Shown here: positions 8,368 to 17,203 of the stretch, one piece after another
Numbering within the stretch: the first letter of the stretch is position 1
Layout: every line of letters starts with the position of its first letter
Assembly (NCBI GenBank): GCA_017303995.1
Contig: JAFLBE010000015.1
Span: 1-64,000 of the forward strand
Reading direction: 5' to 3'
DNA: 64,000 nucleotides
From: Bacteroidota bacterium
GTDB lineage: Bacteria > Bacteroidota > JABWAT01
Position numbers and translations under genes: made by a program
The notes under the pieces: model-generated
Database searches by the model: none
What the model saw: only the letters and a program-made list of their open reading frames with translations
Told to the model about the DNA's origin: nothing

Positions 8368-9767
8368 ATAAAAAAGACCAGATAAGCGATCGTGAAATAA
8401 ATAGTAAGACCCAGAATATCGTTAATTGTGGTGATAAACGGTCCGGATGCAACGGCAGGGTCAATGTTCATTCTTTTCAGAAGGATGGGAAAAACGGTTC
8501 CCATGATGGAGGCATTCACCATCACGAACATCAGCGCACCGGCAATGGTAAGACCCATTTTCACGGTTCCGCCGCTCAAAATACTGGTTACAAACAAAAT
8601 GATGGCGCAGGCAAAGGAAATCAGACCGGCAACCCCCAATTCTTTAACCAACCGTTTGCCCACATCAGAAAGCCAGAGTTCACCTTTTGCAAGACCCTGA
8701 ATCATGATGGACGTCGTCTGAACGCCCGTACTTCCGCCCATAGCCATGATCAGCGGGATGTAAGCGTACAGAATAACCATTTGGGAAAGGGTGGCTTCGA
8801 ATCCTTTGATCACCATCCCGGAAATCATTTCGCCGAAAAGTCCGATCATCAGCCAGGGAAGACGTGCAGCAACAATCCGCAGGGTTTTATCAGAAAAATC
8901 TTCTTCAACAACCCCGGTCAATCGCTGAATATCTTCTTCAGCTTCTTCACGGATAACGTCGACGATATCATCGATGGTAATCTGTCCCACCAGTTTATTG
9001 TCATCGTTCAGAACTGCAACAGCAACCAAATCGTGTTCCTGCATGATCTGGGCAACTTCTTCCTGATCCATCGAAACAGGAACGGAAAGAAATTCAGTAT
9101 CCATCACTTCAGAAACTTTTTTGTACGACGGTTTGATAATGAGTGATTTCAGGTCGAGCGTGCCAACCAGAACGCCATGATCATCAACCACATAGAGATC
9201 GTAAACTTCTTCAACTTCTTCGGCCTGTTTTTTCACTTCCATGATGGCATCGTAAATACTCGACGATTCATGGATGACGATGAACTCACGGGCCATAAGT
9301 CCGCCGGCCGTCTCTTCATCGTAACGGAGAAGTTCTTTGACTTCACGGGAATCTTCTTCATCAATGGAATCGAGAACAGCTTCAGCAACTTCTTCATCAA
9401 GTTCCTGAATCACGTCGGCAGCATCATCTGAATCCATTTCATCGATGATGCTCGTAATTTCTTTTTCACCCAGATTGTCGAGAATGAGCGTTCGGGTGTT
9501 GTCGTTCAGGTCAAGAAGAACTTCGCCGGCAAGTTCATCATTGAGCAGTTTGAACAGATAAACCGAGTCATCAGGAACCAGGTGATCGATGATTTCAGCA
9601 ATCTGGATCGGATGCAGGTCAAGGAGGATATTGAGAAGACTTCCGTCATCCTTGTCCTGAATCATATCCTGAATATCTTCAATCAGGCCTTTGTCAATAA
9701 TCAATTGTTCTTCGGAATCGGTTTCCCGTGCATCTGCCGGGAGATTCTGCAGCTCTTTTTCTGCCAT
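8364..9767 (-). CDS. mgtE: Magnesium transporter MgtE
   Basis: A 467-residue Mg2+ channel of the MgtE family. An acidic, helical N domain (about 20-145, with repeated DELDEE-like and IDEMDSDDAADVI elements) is followed by paired CBS domains (about 145-270, LMAREFIVIHES and VSEVMDTEFLSVPV) and five predicted transmembrane helices (about 290-467). The pore region contains MAMGGSTGVQTTS and PFITTINDILG, with the conserved aspartate at the Mg2+ site. In the family, the N and CBS domains sense Mg2+ and close the channel. It starts 18 bp after rsmA and overlaps the next gene by ATGA. The call is secure. Confidence 0.95.
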   Translation of the reverse strand: MAEKELQNLPADARETDSEEQLIIDKGLIEDIQDMIQDKDDGSLLNILLDLHPIQIAEIIDHLVPDDSVYLFKLLNDELAGEVLLDLNDNTRTLILDNLGEKEITSIIDEMDSDDAADVIQELDEEVAEAVLDSIDEEDSREVKELLRYDEETAGGLMAREFIVIHESSSIYDAIMEVKKQAEEVEEVYDLYVVDDHGVLVGTLDLKSLIIKPSYKKVSEVMDTEFLSVPVSMDQEEVAQIMQEHDLVAVAVLNDDNKLVGQITIDDIVDVIREEAEEDIQRLTGVVEEDFSDKTLRIVAARLPWLMIGLFGEMISGMVIKGFEATLSQMVILYAYIPLIMAMGGSTGVQTTSIMIQGLAKGELWLSDVGKRLVKELGVAGLISFACAIILFVTSILSGGTVKMGLTIAGALMFVMVNASIMGTVFPILLKRMNIDPAVASGPFITTINDILGLTIYFTIAYLVFFI

Positions 9768-9785
9768 ACCGTATCCTTTTTCGGT

Positions 9786-10583
9786 TTAGGGTTTTTGCGG
9801 GAACCGGAGCGCATCCAGTTCATTGGTTAATCTGACGAATTCCTCAACAGACAATGTTTCTGCCCGGCGGGAAAGGTCAACAGAAAAATCCTCCCGGCTG
9901 CCGGTAAAGGATTTCAGATTATTCTTCAGCGTTTTTCTCCGGGCATGAAAAGCCTGGCGGACGACTGCCTGAAAAAACTCAGGATCAGCCGGAGCAAACG
10001 GCGCATTTTCGTAAAACGTCATCCGTATGACAGCAGAATCTACTGTCGGCGGCGGGAAAAATGCACCGGGCGGAACTTTGAACAGCAGTTCACATTTTGC
10101 TGCCTGCTGAAACTGAACACTTAAAATGCCATATTCCTTGCCGCCCGGCGGAGCCACAATCCGCTGAGCGACTTCCTTCTGAATCATCACCACCAGATGA
10201 CTGACCCGGTTCCTGACTTCATGAACACGAAATAAGATCGGCGTCGTGATGTAATAAGGTACGTTACCGACGACTTTTACCTTTTCACCCGGCAACAACC
10301 ATTCTGCCGGATCCGATTTCATAAAATCCTTGTGAAGGATGTTGATGTCTTCACCAAACTTGGATTTCAGATCAGCGACAGCCCGGTCGTCAATTTCAAT
10401 ACCGATATACCGTTCTTTCAGCTCCGGATAAAAAAAACGGGTAAGCGCACCGGTGCCGGGTCCGATTTCCACAAGAAAATCAGCGGGTTGCAAATCCAGG
10501 GAATCGACAATTTTCCGGGCATAATGATCATTATGCAGAAAATGCTGTCCGAGACTTTTCTTTGGTGCGACGGAATATTTCAT
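9786..10583 (-). CDS. rsmA: 16S rRNA dimethyladenosine transferase RsmA (KsgA)
   Basis: A 265-residue enzyme that dimethylates two adjacent adenosines near the 3' end of 16S rRNA during 30S maturation. Visible are GQHFL (12-16), SAM motif I EIGPGTGALT (39-48), the acidic EIDD of motif II, and the adenine-binding NVPYY (107-111), followed by the C-terminal helical domain with FHARRKTLKNNL. The length is normal. It is first in a four-gene minus-strand operon; the adjacent mgtE arrangement is common in Bacteroidota. No strong promoter match was found in the repeat-rich DNA upstream. Confidence 0.96.
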   Translation of the reverse strand: MKYSVAPKKSLGQHFLHNDHYARKIVDSLDLQPADFLVEIGPGTGALTRFFYPELKERYIGIEIDDRAVADLKSKFGEDINILHKDFMKSDPAEWLLPGEKVKVVGNVPYYITTPILFRVHEVRNRVSHLVVMIQKEVAQRIVAPPGGKEYGILSVQFQQAAKCELLFKVPPGAFFPPPTVDSAVIRMTFYENAPFAPADPEFFQAVVRQAFHARRKTLKNNLKSFTGSREDFSVDLSRRAETLSVEEFVRLTNELDALRFPQKP

Positions 10584-11474
10584 AGCCCCCGACAGGAAAT
10601 TAAGGTCAATGTGGGGTTGATTGGATTTTGTGTGACCGGATGTGCTGGTCAGTCTTGCAAAAGTACGGCAGGAATGGGCAGGATGAAAGCGCGATGCTTA
10701 ATGGTGAATGATAAATGGTCAATGGTTAATGGGATTCAATTTCCTTGATTTAAACCCTGAAAGTGTTAAATATGAATAGCCCCGGGTGAAAACCCGGTGG
10801 AATAAGAGCAAGATAACCAAACAACCCCGAACAGGGTTGAATTCTCACCAAAAAGTGGTGACTAAGTACTTAGAATTAGAAATGTACCGGGTAGAACAAG
10901 AAAATCAATTTTCCTCCCGAAAGTGTTTCCAGGTTTCGCCGGATCTGTGGTTCGTAAACGAACCTTGGACGGGATCTTCGCTTTGTTTGATTTACCCTTC
11001 AGAATTGAACTTCAATGCCCGTGACATAAATTAAATTTTAGGATTTTAAAAGATGGAAGCGATTGTCTTCTTCTTCCACTATTGTTTTTTATTAATCATT
11101 GGTTTACCTTCATTTCAACGACCAGTAACGCATGAGTTACATCCTTAATTTCCTGATTTTCGTTCCTTTATTACCTTTTTACCAAAAACTCTGTCGAGAA
11201 AAAGTCTGATGCCTGAAAAATATGGAAGGGAAATCCTTTTTCCTCTTCCACCTATTTTTATCCCGGAATCAATCCCGGATAAAAGTACCCTATTATTGCC
11301 TGCTAACCTTAGCAGAATCCCAGATTCTCTGTTTGATCTGAATCCGCAGCTATGCTTCCATCCGATCCGGTTATATCACCGGGTTCTCCACCTTATTTTC
11401 ACTTTCCAAGTCAGGATTTTAACGCCTGCCTTCTTCTATTTCTCAATAATCACCATTAACGGGGACTATTTTCT
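10584..11474. other. Large gene-free gap with repeats
   Basis: An 890-bp region between divergent genes. It holds a five-unit heptamer array (10698-10732) and a GAATAGCCCCGGG hairpin element (10771-10803, stem CCGGGT-GAAA-ACCCGG), followed by an AACCC/GGGTT hairpin near 10822-10838. The rest shows no coding potential that I trust; the longest frames (83-90 codons) have atypical composition and no ribosome-binding site. Confidence 0.6.
10698..10732 (+). repeat. Heptamer-period array, word TNAATGG
   Basis: Five contiguous 7-nt units, for example TTAATGG and TCAATGG, differing mostly at the second base. A related array in the opposite orientation lies at 31464-31512. Confidence 0.8.
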
Positions 11475-12749
11475 ATGACCATTATAAAATATTCAATTAT
11501 GCTTTTATCGATTTCGGGACTTCTTTCAGTCTCATCATGCAAAGAACCCGAAAGCACCGGACCTGAAAACAGGAGCGACAGTCTGGTATTGAAATTCAAG
11601 GAATCCGACCTGACCAGTGCAGTTCTTTCTTTGCACACAACAGGGATTTCTTTACCCGCAACTTTTTCTTTTAACCGGATTGACGGTCCGTCAAGATCTT
11701 TCATCCTTCATCAAGCAGATACAACCCTGAAAGATTCACTTCTGACGCCTTCTACCACTTATTCATGGCGTGTTGAAAAGTCTGCCAACCAGAAAAGTAA
11801 TCTTGCCACAGGAAGAACGATGGATACCACCAGCCATGAGTTTACTTGGAGAGTCGATACTTTGGGAGCCGTTGGTATTGCACGGGACATTGCAGTACTG
11901 TCTGATAATGATATTTGGGTTGTTGGTGAATTTTATGAGACTTCAGATGATAGCCAGGAGCCCTTTAATGCAGCTCATTGGAATGGAGTGAAATGGGAAT
12001 TAATGAAAATTATGATTACAGGGTACGGTGGCCTAATTCACCCATCTGTAATAAACGCTGTGTTTGCATTCTCAAACAATAATATTTGGGCTTTTTCAAT
12101 TGCAGGAAGCTATGCTCATTTTGATGGATTTGTTTGGAAAAGTGAGTTTGTTAATCAGCGGCAAGGTGGTATTTACAAAATTTGGGGTTCGTCACCTGAG
12201 AATATTTACTTTATTGGAACCAACGGTTCAATGACACATTACAACGGCAATTCCTTTTCTCTTCTTTCAACCGGCACAACTGTAAATTTATTGGATATCA
12301 CAGGTACTGATGATAAAACAGTCTGGGTAAGCGGGTATATGACTGATGATTTTAAGCGCATTTTTATGAAATATGAAAATGGTGCGTTTCAAGTTATTAG
12401 TAGGAACTGGATTTTTGGTATCTGGGCAAACCCAGCCAATCCTGATCAATTATGGACTCTTGATGATCTTTATCTGCAGAAGCGTTCAGTTAAAAGTCCG
12501 GGTACAGTTAAAAAACAACTGAAGGGAATAACCTATTTTCCAATGGCAATTGCAGGTACGGCAGAAAATAACATTTTTGTTGTAGGCCATTATGTTTCAA
12601 TTGTTCATTACAACGGTAGTACCCTCAAAACCTACGATCAGCTAATTAACGAAGGTAAACTATACCGTTTACAGGTTACTCCCAATAAGGTTTACGCAGT
12701 TGGTGATTTAGATAATATTCCCATTGTCATTACCGGATCCCGGTATTAA
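11475..12749 (+). CDS. Surface lipoprotein with propeller-like repeats
   Basis: A 424-residue predicted lipoprotein. The lipobox SVSSC puts the lipidated cysteine at residue 22. An all-beta, FN3-like segment (about 35-120) precedes about 300 residues of short repeats with alternating NDIWVVGE, NNNIWAFS, ENIYFIG, KTVWVSG and NNIFVVG blades, a pattern typical of seven-bladed beta-propellers in Bacteroidota/Ignavibacteriota surface proteins. No catalytic motif is evident. It lies 20 bp upstream of the metalloprotease gene and is probably cotranscribed with it. Function unknown; an adhesive or binding role is only inferred from the fold. Confidence 0.75.
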   Translation: MTIIKYSIMLLSISGLLSVSSCKEPESTGPENRSDSLVLKFKESDLTSAVLSLHTTGISLPATFSFNRIDGPSRSFILHQADTTLKDSLLTPSTTYSWRVEKSANQKSNLATGRTMDTTSHEFTWRVDTLGAVGIARDIAVLSDNDIWVVGEFYETSDDSQEPFNAAHWNGVKWELMKIMITGYGGLIHPSVINAVFAFSNNNIWAFSIAGSYAHFDGFVWKSEFVNQRQGGIYKIWGSSPENIYFIGTNGSMTHYNGNSFSLLSTGTTVNLLDITGTDDKTVWVSGYMTDDFKRIFMKYENGAFQVISRNWIFGIWANPANPDQLWTLDDLYLQKRSVKSPGTVKKQLKGITYFPMAIAGTAENNIFVVGHYVSIVHYNGSTLKTYDQLINEGKLYRLQVTPNKVYAVGDLDNIPIVITGSRY

Positions 12750-12769
12750 AATAAACGAAAGGAAAAAAA

Positions 12770-15700
12770 ATGATCAGATCAGTCACATTACTCATAATCC
12801 TGATAACCCTTGCAACCAATTCCCGGTTGTTTGCACAGAATCAGGATTTTATCTCTGATATAGAATCAGTTGATTCAGAATTTTACAAATCCATGTCATC
12901 CGGTTATGACCACGATTATGTCCCGTTGGATACACTAAGGCTTCCAATGAATTTTTATATAATAACCCATATTGACGGGACGGGTGGTTTATCTGCTTCA
13001 GATCAAAATCTTGCAATTCAAAATTTAAATAATGCTTACAAACAACATCTCATTGTTTTTTATTTGAATTCAGTAACAACAATAGCATCCTCAGTCATTG
13101 ATGAATTAACAGCAGATGAATTTGACAATGAAATTGTTGGTGTTTTAGGTACAAATTCAACATTTAATGTTGCTTTTGTGCCATGGACTCCTATTACATT
13201 TGCGGGTATTGCAAAAACCGGCGGTAAATATTGTGCTGTAAGAAATTATTACGCTACTTATGCAACATCTTCTGCGTTTATTCATGAAATCGGGCATAAT
13301 TTGGGACTCCATCACACACATGGCCGTACAGGTCAAACAATTCAGGAGCTTGTTGATGGATCCAATTGCGAAACAGGTGGTGATTTGGTTTGTGATACCC
13401 GGGCAGAGCCTTACAATGACGGAAGCGGGATATACGGCAAAGTAAATAACCTTTGCACATATTTTGGTACACAAGTAGATCCGAATGGGCAGCCATTTAA
13501 TCCCAATGTTGATAATTACATGTCGTATACCCGTTATGGCTGTGCTAATAAATTCACTGCCGGGCAAGTTCAGAAAATGTGGAACACATTATACAATTCT
13601 CATCGAAACATTTTGAACCGAAAAATTCAGTTGGCAAATAAATCATATGAGTCAAACTCGATGCTCACTGGTCAGTTGAAATACGTTAAATACTGGGACA
13701 TGTTTAATCAGGCAGACACCATAAAAACTGTTCCTTCCGGTGATTCAATTCTTTTCCCAATTGCTATTCCCCTTAAGGTAACAACAGCTTCACAGATTTT
13801 GAATTCAACCTCTCAGCACTACTTATGGAATGATTTGAAAACCGAGTTTAAAATGAGTCATTCTATAATTGCCAATAATTATACAACAAAAGACCAAGCA
13901 TTTTTCAAAACAATAAATTCCTCACTAACCATAAATACAAAAATTGATGAAATGGTTTTTAGCGGGACTGTTCATGTAAAAGATCCATGGTTTAAAGAAG
14001 TTGACGGGTCTCAGCCCTGTAATTGGAAAACCTATACCAATGGATTCAATAGTTCCACAATGCCTAATGGAGGGGTGTTTGGAGGAGTTGATTTTGATCC
14101 TTTATTTCCATCTAATCCATTCTATAAAATCAAAGCCTCGGGCAATCAAAATGGATTAAATGTCTATTTTCTGAATTGGACAAGCACAAATTCCAATGTT
14201 TATAAACCTGATTCAATGGAAACCCCTGTAAAATTCACATCAGGTGCCACTATCACAGCCAACTACAAAGCCATGCTGGCATCTAAGACTACCGGTTGGG
14301 TTGGTAACCAGTTTGCCTCAAACAATGGAACTTCATCAGTCATGTATATTTCAGACGGTAAACTCTGGCTGCACAGGGAAAATGGTACTGATAAAAAAGA
14401 AATTCTGGTAAGCAGTTCTGCAGGATCCATTTCGAGTTATTCAGTTACAGCAAATGGCAATAACCGGTACTGGGTTCTGAATAATGGAACCACAACACCC
14501 GTTTGTGGATATGAACTCAACGGTGCTACCGGAGTTGCAACTGTTCCAGCCCTTTCCGGTCTTACTTCCTCAAGTCGGATTGAAATTGTCCGGTTAAACA
14601 GCACAACGCCCAAGCTTGCCCTGATTACCAAAGTCGGAACAGCTATTTACAAAAGCATCGGAACCTTAACCTCCGGCGTTGTTTCGTGGGGATCCTGGAG
14701 TTCATTGACCGTTGGGGGTTCCTCAATTCAAGTTGCCGGTAACGGAAATCTCGCATATGTAGCCTGGATTCAGGGATCTTCAATATTCGGCTATAAACTT
14801 AAAACTGATGGAACCTGGTCATCTGCAAAGGTGATAACAAGCAGTTCTTCGGGTTACTTTACTTCAATGGCATCAGCAGCTGATCCGAATGGGAATTTGT
14901 ACCTGACTTTGGTCAGAGCAAATACCCAAACCCAGAAAAAAGATTTGGGTGAAGGTGCCTGGTACATCAATGAAACAACGATGCCTTTTACTGTACTTTC
15001 AACATCAGGAACTTATGGTGATTTTACTGCTGTAAGTCTTGCCTGTGAAGGAAACAAAAGACTCGCATCAGTTGGGGTTTCAACCTATATTCCTTATTTC
15101 AGCTACTACCTCTGGAAACATAACGGCACCGAATGGATGCAGGATGCACCTTCTTACTCATCGGCTGCAGCGCAAAAACTTCTGCACGGTGAAGTTGACA
15201 TCCGTCCATCAGAAACAGAACCTGTTACCGGATTGTTTCTGATGACCATGAACACAGTTAACTGGCCACCTCCGGGAGCCAACAAAATCACAACCGGAAC
15301 AGAAGATACCCCTGCATTGAGTATCTCAGGAGTTGAACTAAGTGACACTCTGGTTTACAACGTCAACCTGGATCCTGCCATTGTAGATTCCATCATCATT
15401 GATACTCTTGGGGTTTGGAGTATTGCTGTGAAAGGGTCTGGTTTTGTCACAGAAATCGTTAATGATCTGAAACTCTTCGGTTCTTCTGAACTGATAGTTA
15501 TTACAACCGAATCGGGAACCAGCCGAACCATTAAGTTCATACCAAATCTGGTGAAATGGGATGTTTGGGTGGTTGATCCATCCGGTAACAAAGTGAGAAT
15601 GGGTAAAGAAAACAGTGAAGAAGAATCTGAGTCAGAATCCATTAAAACTGCTGTTGCAGTTTATCCGAATCCGTTCAATCCTGAGACCAGAATCAACATA

Positions 15701-15901
15701 CGTCTTGCAGAACCGGCAGAATTGAAAGTTAAGGTGTATAATGTGGTGGGTCAGTTAGTTGCCGATCTTGCAAATGGCCATCACGAAATGGGAGATTACT
15801 CCTTCCGCTTCGATGGAAAAAGTCTTGCCTCGGGAACCTATTTTTACCGGGTAGAGATCGGTGAAAAGGTTAAAACCGGTAAATTGCAATTGTTGAAATG
15901 A
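12770..15901 (+). CDS. Secreted M43-like metalloprotease with T9SS sorting domain
   Basis: A 1043-residue secreted protein. After a signal peptide (1-22, ending LFAQ) the first 290 residues form a metzincin zinc protease: HEIGHNLGLHH (172-182) is the HExxHxxGxxH motif, and the Met-turn is M251 in DNYMSYT. The cysteines, the GDLVCDTRAEP stretch and FTAGQVQKM resemble pappalysin-type M43 peptidases. The middle (about 470-800) has weak propeller-like repeats. The C-terminal ~80 residues are a type IX secretion type-A sorting domain starting YPNPFNPETRI and ending KTGKLQLLK. A GAAAGGA ribosome-binding site precedes the ATG. The protease call is strong; its substrate is unknown. Confidence 0.9.
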   Translation: MIRSVTLLIILITLATNSRLFAQNQDFISDIESVDSEFYKSMSSGYDHDYVPLDTLRLPMNFYIITHIDGTGGLSASDQNLAIQNLNNAYKQHLIVFYLNSVTTIASSVIDELTADEFDNEIVGVLGTNSTFNVAFVPWTPITFAGIAKTGGKYCAVRNYYATYATSSAFIHEIGHNLGLHHTHGRTGQTIQELVDGSNCETGGDLVCDTRAEPYNDGSGIYGKVNNLCTYFGTQVDPNGQPFNPNVDNYMSYTRYGCANKFTAGQVQKMWNTLYNSHRNILNRKIQLANKSYESNSMLTGQLKYVKYWDMFNQADTIKTVPSGDSILFPIAIPLKVTTASQILNSTSQHYLWNDLKTEFKMSHSIIANNYTTKDQAFFKTINSSLTINTKIDEMVFSGTVHVKDPWFKEVDGSQPCNWKTYTNGFNSSTMPNGGVFGGVDFDPLFPSNPFYKIKASGNQNGLNVYFLNWTSTNSNVYKPDSMETPVKFTSGATITANYKAMLASKTTGWVGNQFASNNGTSSVMYISDGKLWLHRENGTDKKEILVSSSAGSISSYSVTANGNNRYWVLNNGTTTPVCGYELNGATGVATVPALSGLTSSSRIEIVRLNSTTPKLALITKVGTAIYKSIGTLTSGVVSWGSWSSLTVGGSSIQVAGNGNLAYVAWIQGSSIFGYKLKTDGTWSSAKVITSSSSGYFTSMASAADPNGNLYLTLVRANTQTQKKDLGEGAWYINETTMPFTVLSTSGTYGDFTAVSLACEGNKRLASVGVSTYIPYFSYYLWKHNGTEWMQDAPSYSSAAAQKLLHGEVDIRPSETEPVTGLFLMTMNTVNWPPPGANKITTGTEDTPALSISGVELSDTLVYNVNLDPAIVDSIIIDTLGVWSIAVKGSGFVTEIVNDLKLFGSSELIVITTESGTSRTIKFIPNLVKWDVWVVDPSGNKVRMGKENSEEESESESIKTAVAVYPNPFNPETRINIRLAEPAELKVKVYNVVGQLVADLANGHHEMGDYSFRFDGKSLASGTYFYRVEIGEKVKTGKLQLLK

Positions 15902-16258
15902 TAAATTCAGTAGGGGCGACCGGCTGGTCGCCCTGTAGTTAGTAGACATTAGGTAGTAGACAAGAACCCCAGCGAGAGCATGAATCTAAGGAGAAACGCT
16001 GTCCTGTGGGATTTTTTTATTGAAATTTCGCAGAGGCACTCCCAAGACCTACGGTCAAACCATTGGGGTGTCTCTGTATTTTTGTCCCAGGACCTTTCGT
16101 AGCAATGTAAAACAAATAACTTCCCCATCTTCGCACATTCCATTCAGTCATATTATCAAAAAAACTTTATTGAGTAAATTCCTTTTAGGTTGAAATGAGT
16201 TGTTAAAAATAACAAATATTCTGATATTGATTAAAACAATTTCAACCTGGATTTCCAA
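15902..16258. repeat. Structured intergenic DNA after the metalloprotease gene
   Basis: Gene-free. A GTAGGGGCGACC hairpin (stem 15914-15921/15926-15933, loop GGCT) is a sister of that at 5081 and may terminate the gene. A four-unit heptamer array follows (15936-15963, for example TAGACAT and TAGGTAG). From about 15990 to 16105 lie nested imperfect inverted repeats around GACC-TAC-GGTC (about 16048-16058), flanked by CAGAG..CTCTG and outer GTCCTG..CAGGAC arms. This could be a transcribed structured RNA or another palindromic repeat family. Confidence 0.55.
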
Positions 16259-17203
16259 ATGAGCCTCTCCCAAATCAAAGAAATACTGATAGTGTTATTT
16301 AGTATCAGTTTTTTTCAAGCAAATGGCCAGAATTTACTCACCTCAGACGGCCAAAACCATTCAAATCTCACGGTCACAGATTCCCCCGGTTTCTATGTTC
16401 AAGTTATGAATTTTCCCGATACGATTTTAGTCAGACTTGATTTTCCTGATCATTTACAATTTGTATCCATTACACAGGGTGATTCGGTTTTTATAAGTGA
16501 TAAAGCAGAAACATTCTGGATTTCTGCAAAAAACAGCCGTTCTCAAAAATTTGCAATTGCAAGTGATCGCAAAAAACGCGAAAGGTATCGGTTTACACCA
16601 AAGTTTATTTCCCGCCCTGATGCTGCAGAAGCAAATCTTTGGGATGAGGCCATTGCAGGTGGAAACCTGGTAATCAGTACGGAACCTGATGCCGTTCTAT
16701 TCCTGGATGGAAAAAAGATTTTTACAGGTTCAGGATCAATCTTTTTGAGGCCGGGACGTTATGAGATCAAGGCTGAAAGAGGGGAGAACTTTTTCAAAGA
16801 AACTTCTATTGAAATTGAAGAAACAGGTCTTGTGGAGACATCCTTATTTTTAAGACAAACAGCTTTCGCTACTCTTGCTAAGGCAATAATACCAGGAATG
16901 GAACAGCTCGGATTTGGAAACCGCCCAGGTTTTTTAAACCGTTTTGGTATCTGGAGTTCAGCATTACTTTTAACGTTGGCGCAATCTGAAATGAATTATC
17001 GTGAAAATTCTGAGCTATATAAAGTACAAACTGGTGTTGGACTTGCTGCACTTACTTTGATTTATGGATATACCTATTATTCAATTTTCAATCAACCTGA
17101 AACCGATTTTAAAACCACCACTCAAACCCAGTTGGAAAAAGGGCTCTTTCATACAGGAAAGATTAAGTCCTGGCAATTTGTTATTAACGGGGATCCCAAA
17201 TGA
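16259..17203 (+). CDS. PEGA-domain membrane-associated protein
   Basis: A 314-residue exported protein. A signal peptide (about 1-23, ending ANGQ) is followed by a beta-rich N-terminal part. A PEGA domain spans about 140-205, starting with GGNLVISTEPDAVLFLDGKK and including LRPGRYEIKAE. The last 100 residues have two hydrophobic helices and a PGMEQLGFGNRPG loop resembling DUF5683-type tails. PEGA domains are surface or periplasmic beta modules with no known catalysis. Its stop overlaps the next gene's start as ATGA, so the three genes 16259-19697 are translationally coupled and may form one envelope assembly. Function unknown. Confidence 0.75.
   Translation: MSLSQIKEILIVLFSISFFQANGQNLLTSDGQNHSNLTVTDSPGFYVQVMNFPDTILVRLDFPDHLQFVSITQGDSVFISDKAETFWISAKNSRSQKFAIASDRKKRERYRFTPKFISRPDAAEANLWDEAIAGGNLVISTEPDAVLFLDGKKIFTGSGSIFLRPGRYEIKAERGENFFKETSIEIEETGLVETSLFLRQTAFATLAKAIIPGMEQLGFGNRPGFLNRFGIWSSALLLTLAQSEMNYRENSELYKVQTGVGLAALTLIYGYTYYSIFNQPETDFKTTTQTQLEKGLFHTGKIKSWQFVINGDPK

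Noticed and set aside
8361-9146. A 261-codon frame on the plus strand antisense to mgtE
   Set aside because: Rich in Asn, His and Gly with no family resemblance; the opposite strand is a textbook MgtE.
10786-11034. An 82-codon frame in the large gap
   Set aside because: It begins inside a palindromic repeat and has no homology or ribosome-binding site.
15949-16143. A 64-codon minus-strand frame rich in Trp, Arg and Cys
   Set aside because: It coincides with the inverted-repeat region; composition follows the palindromes rather than protein coding.
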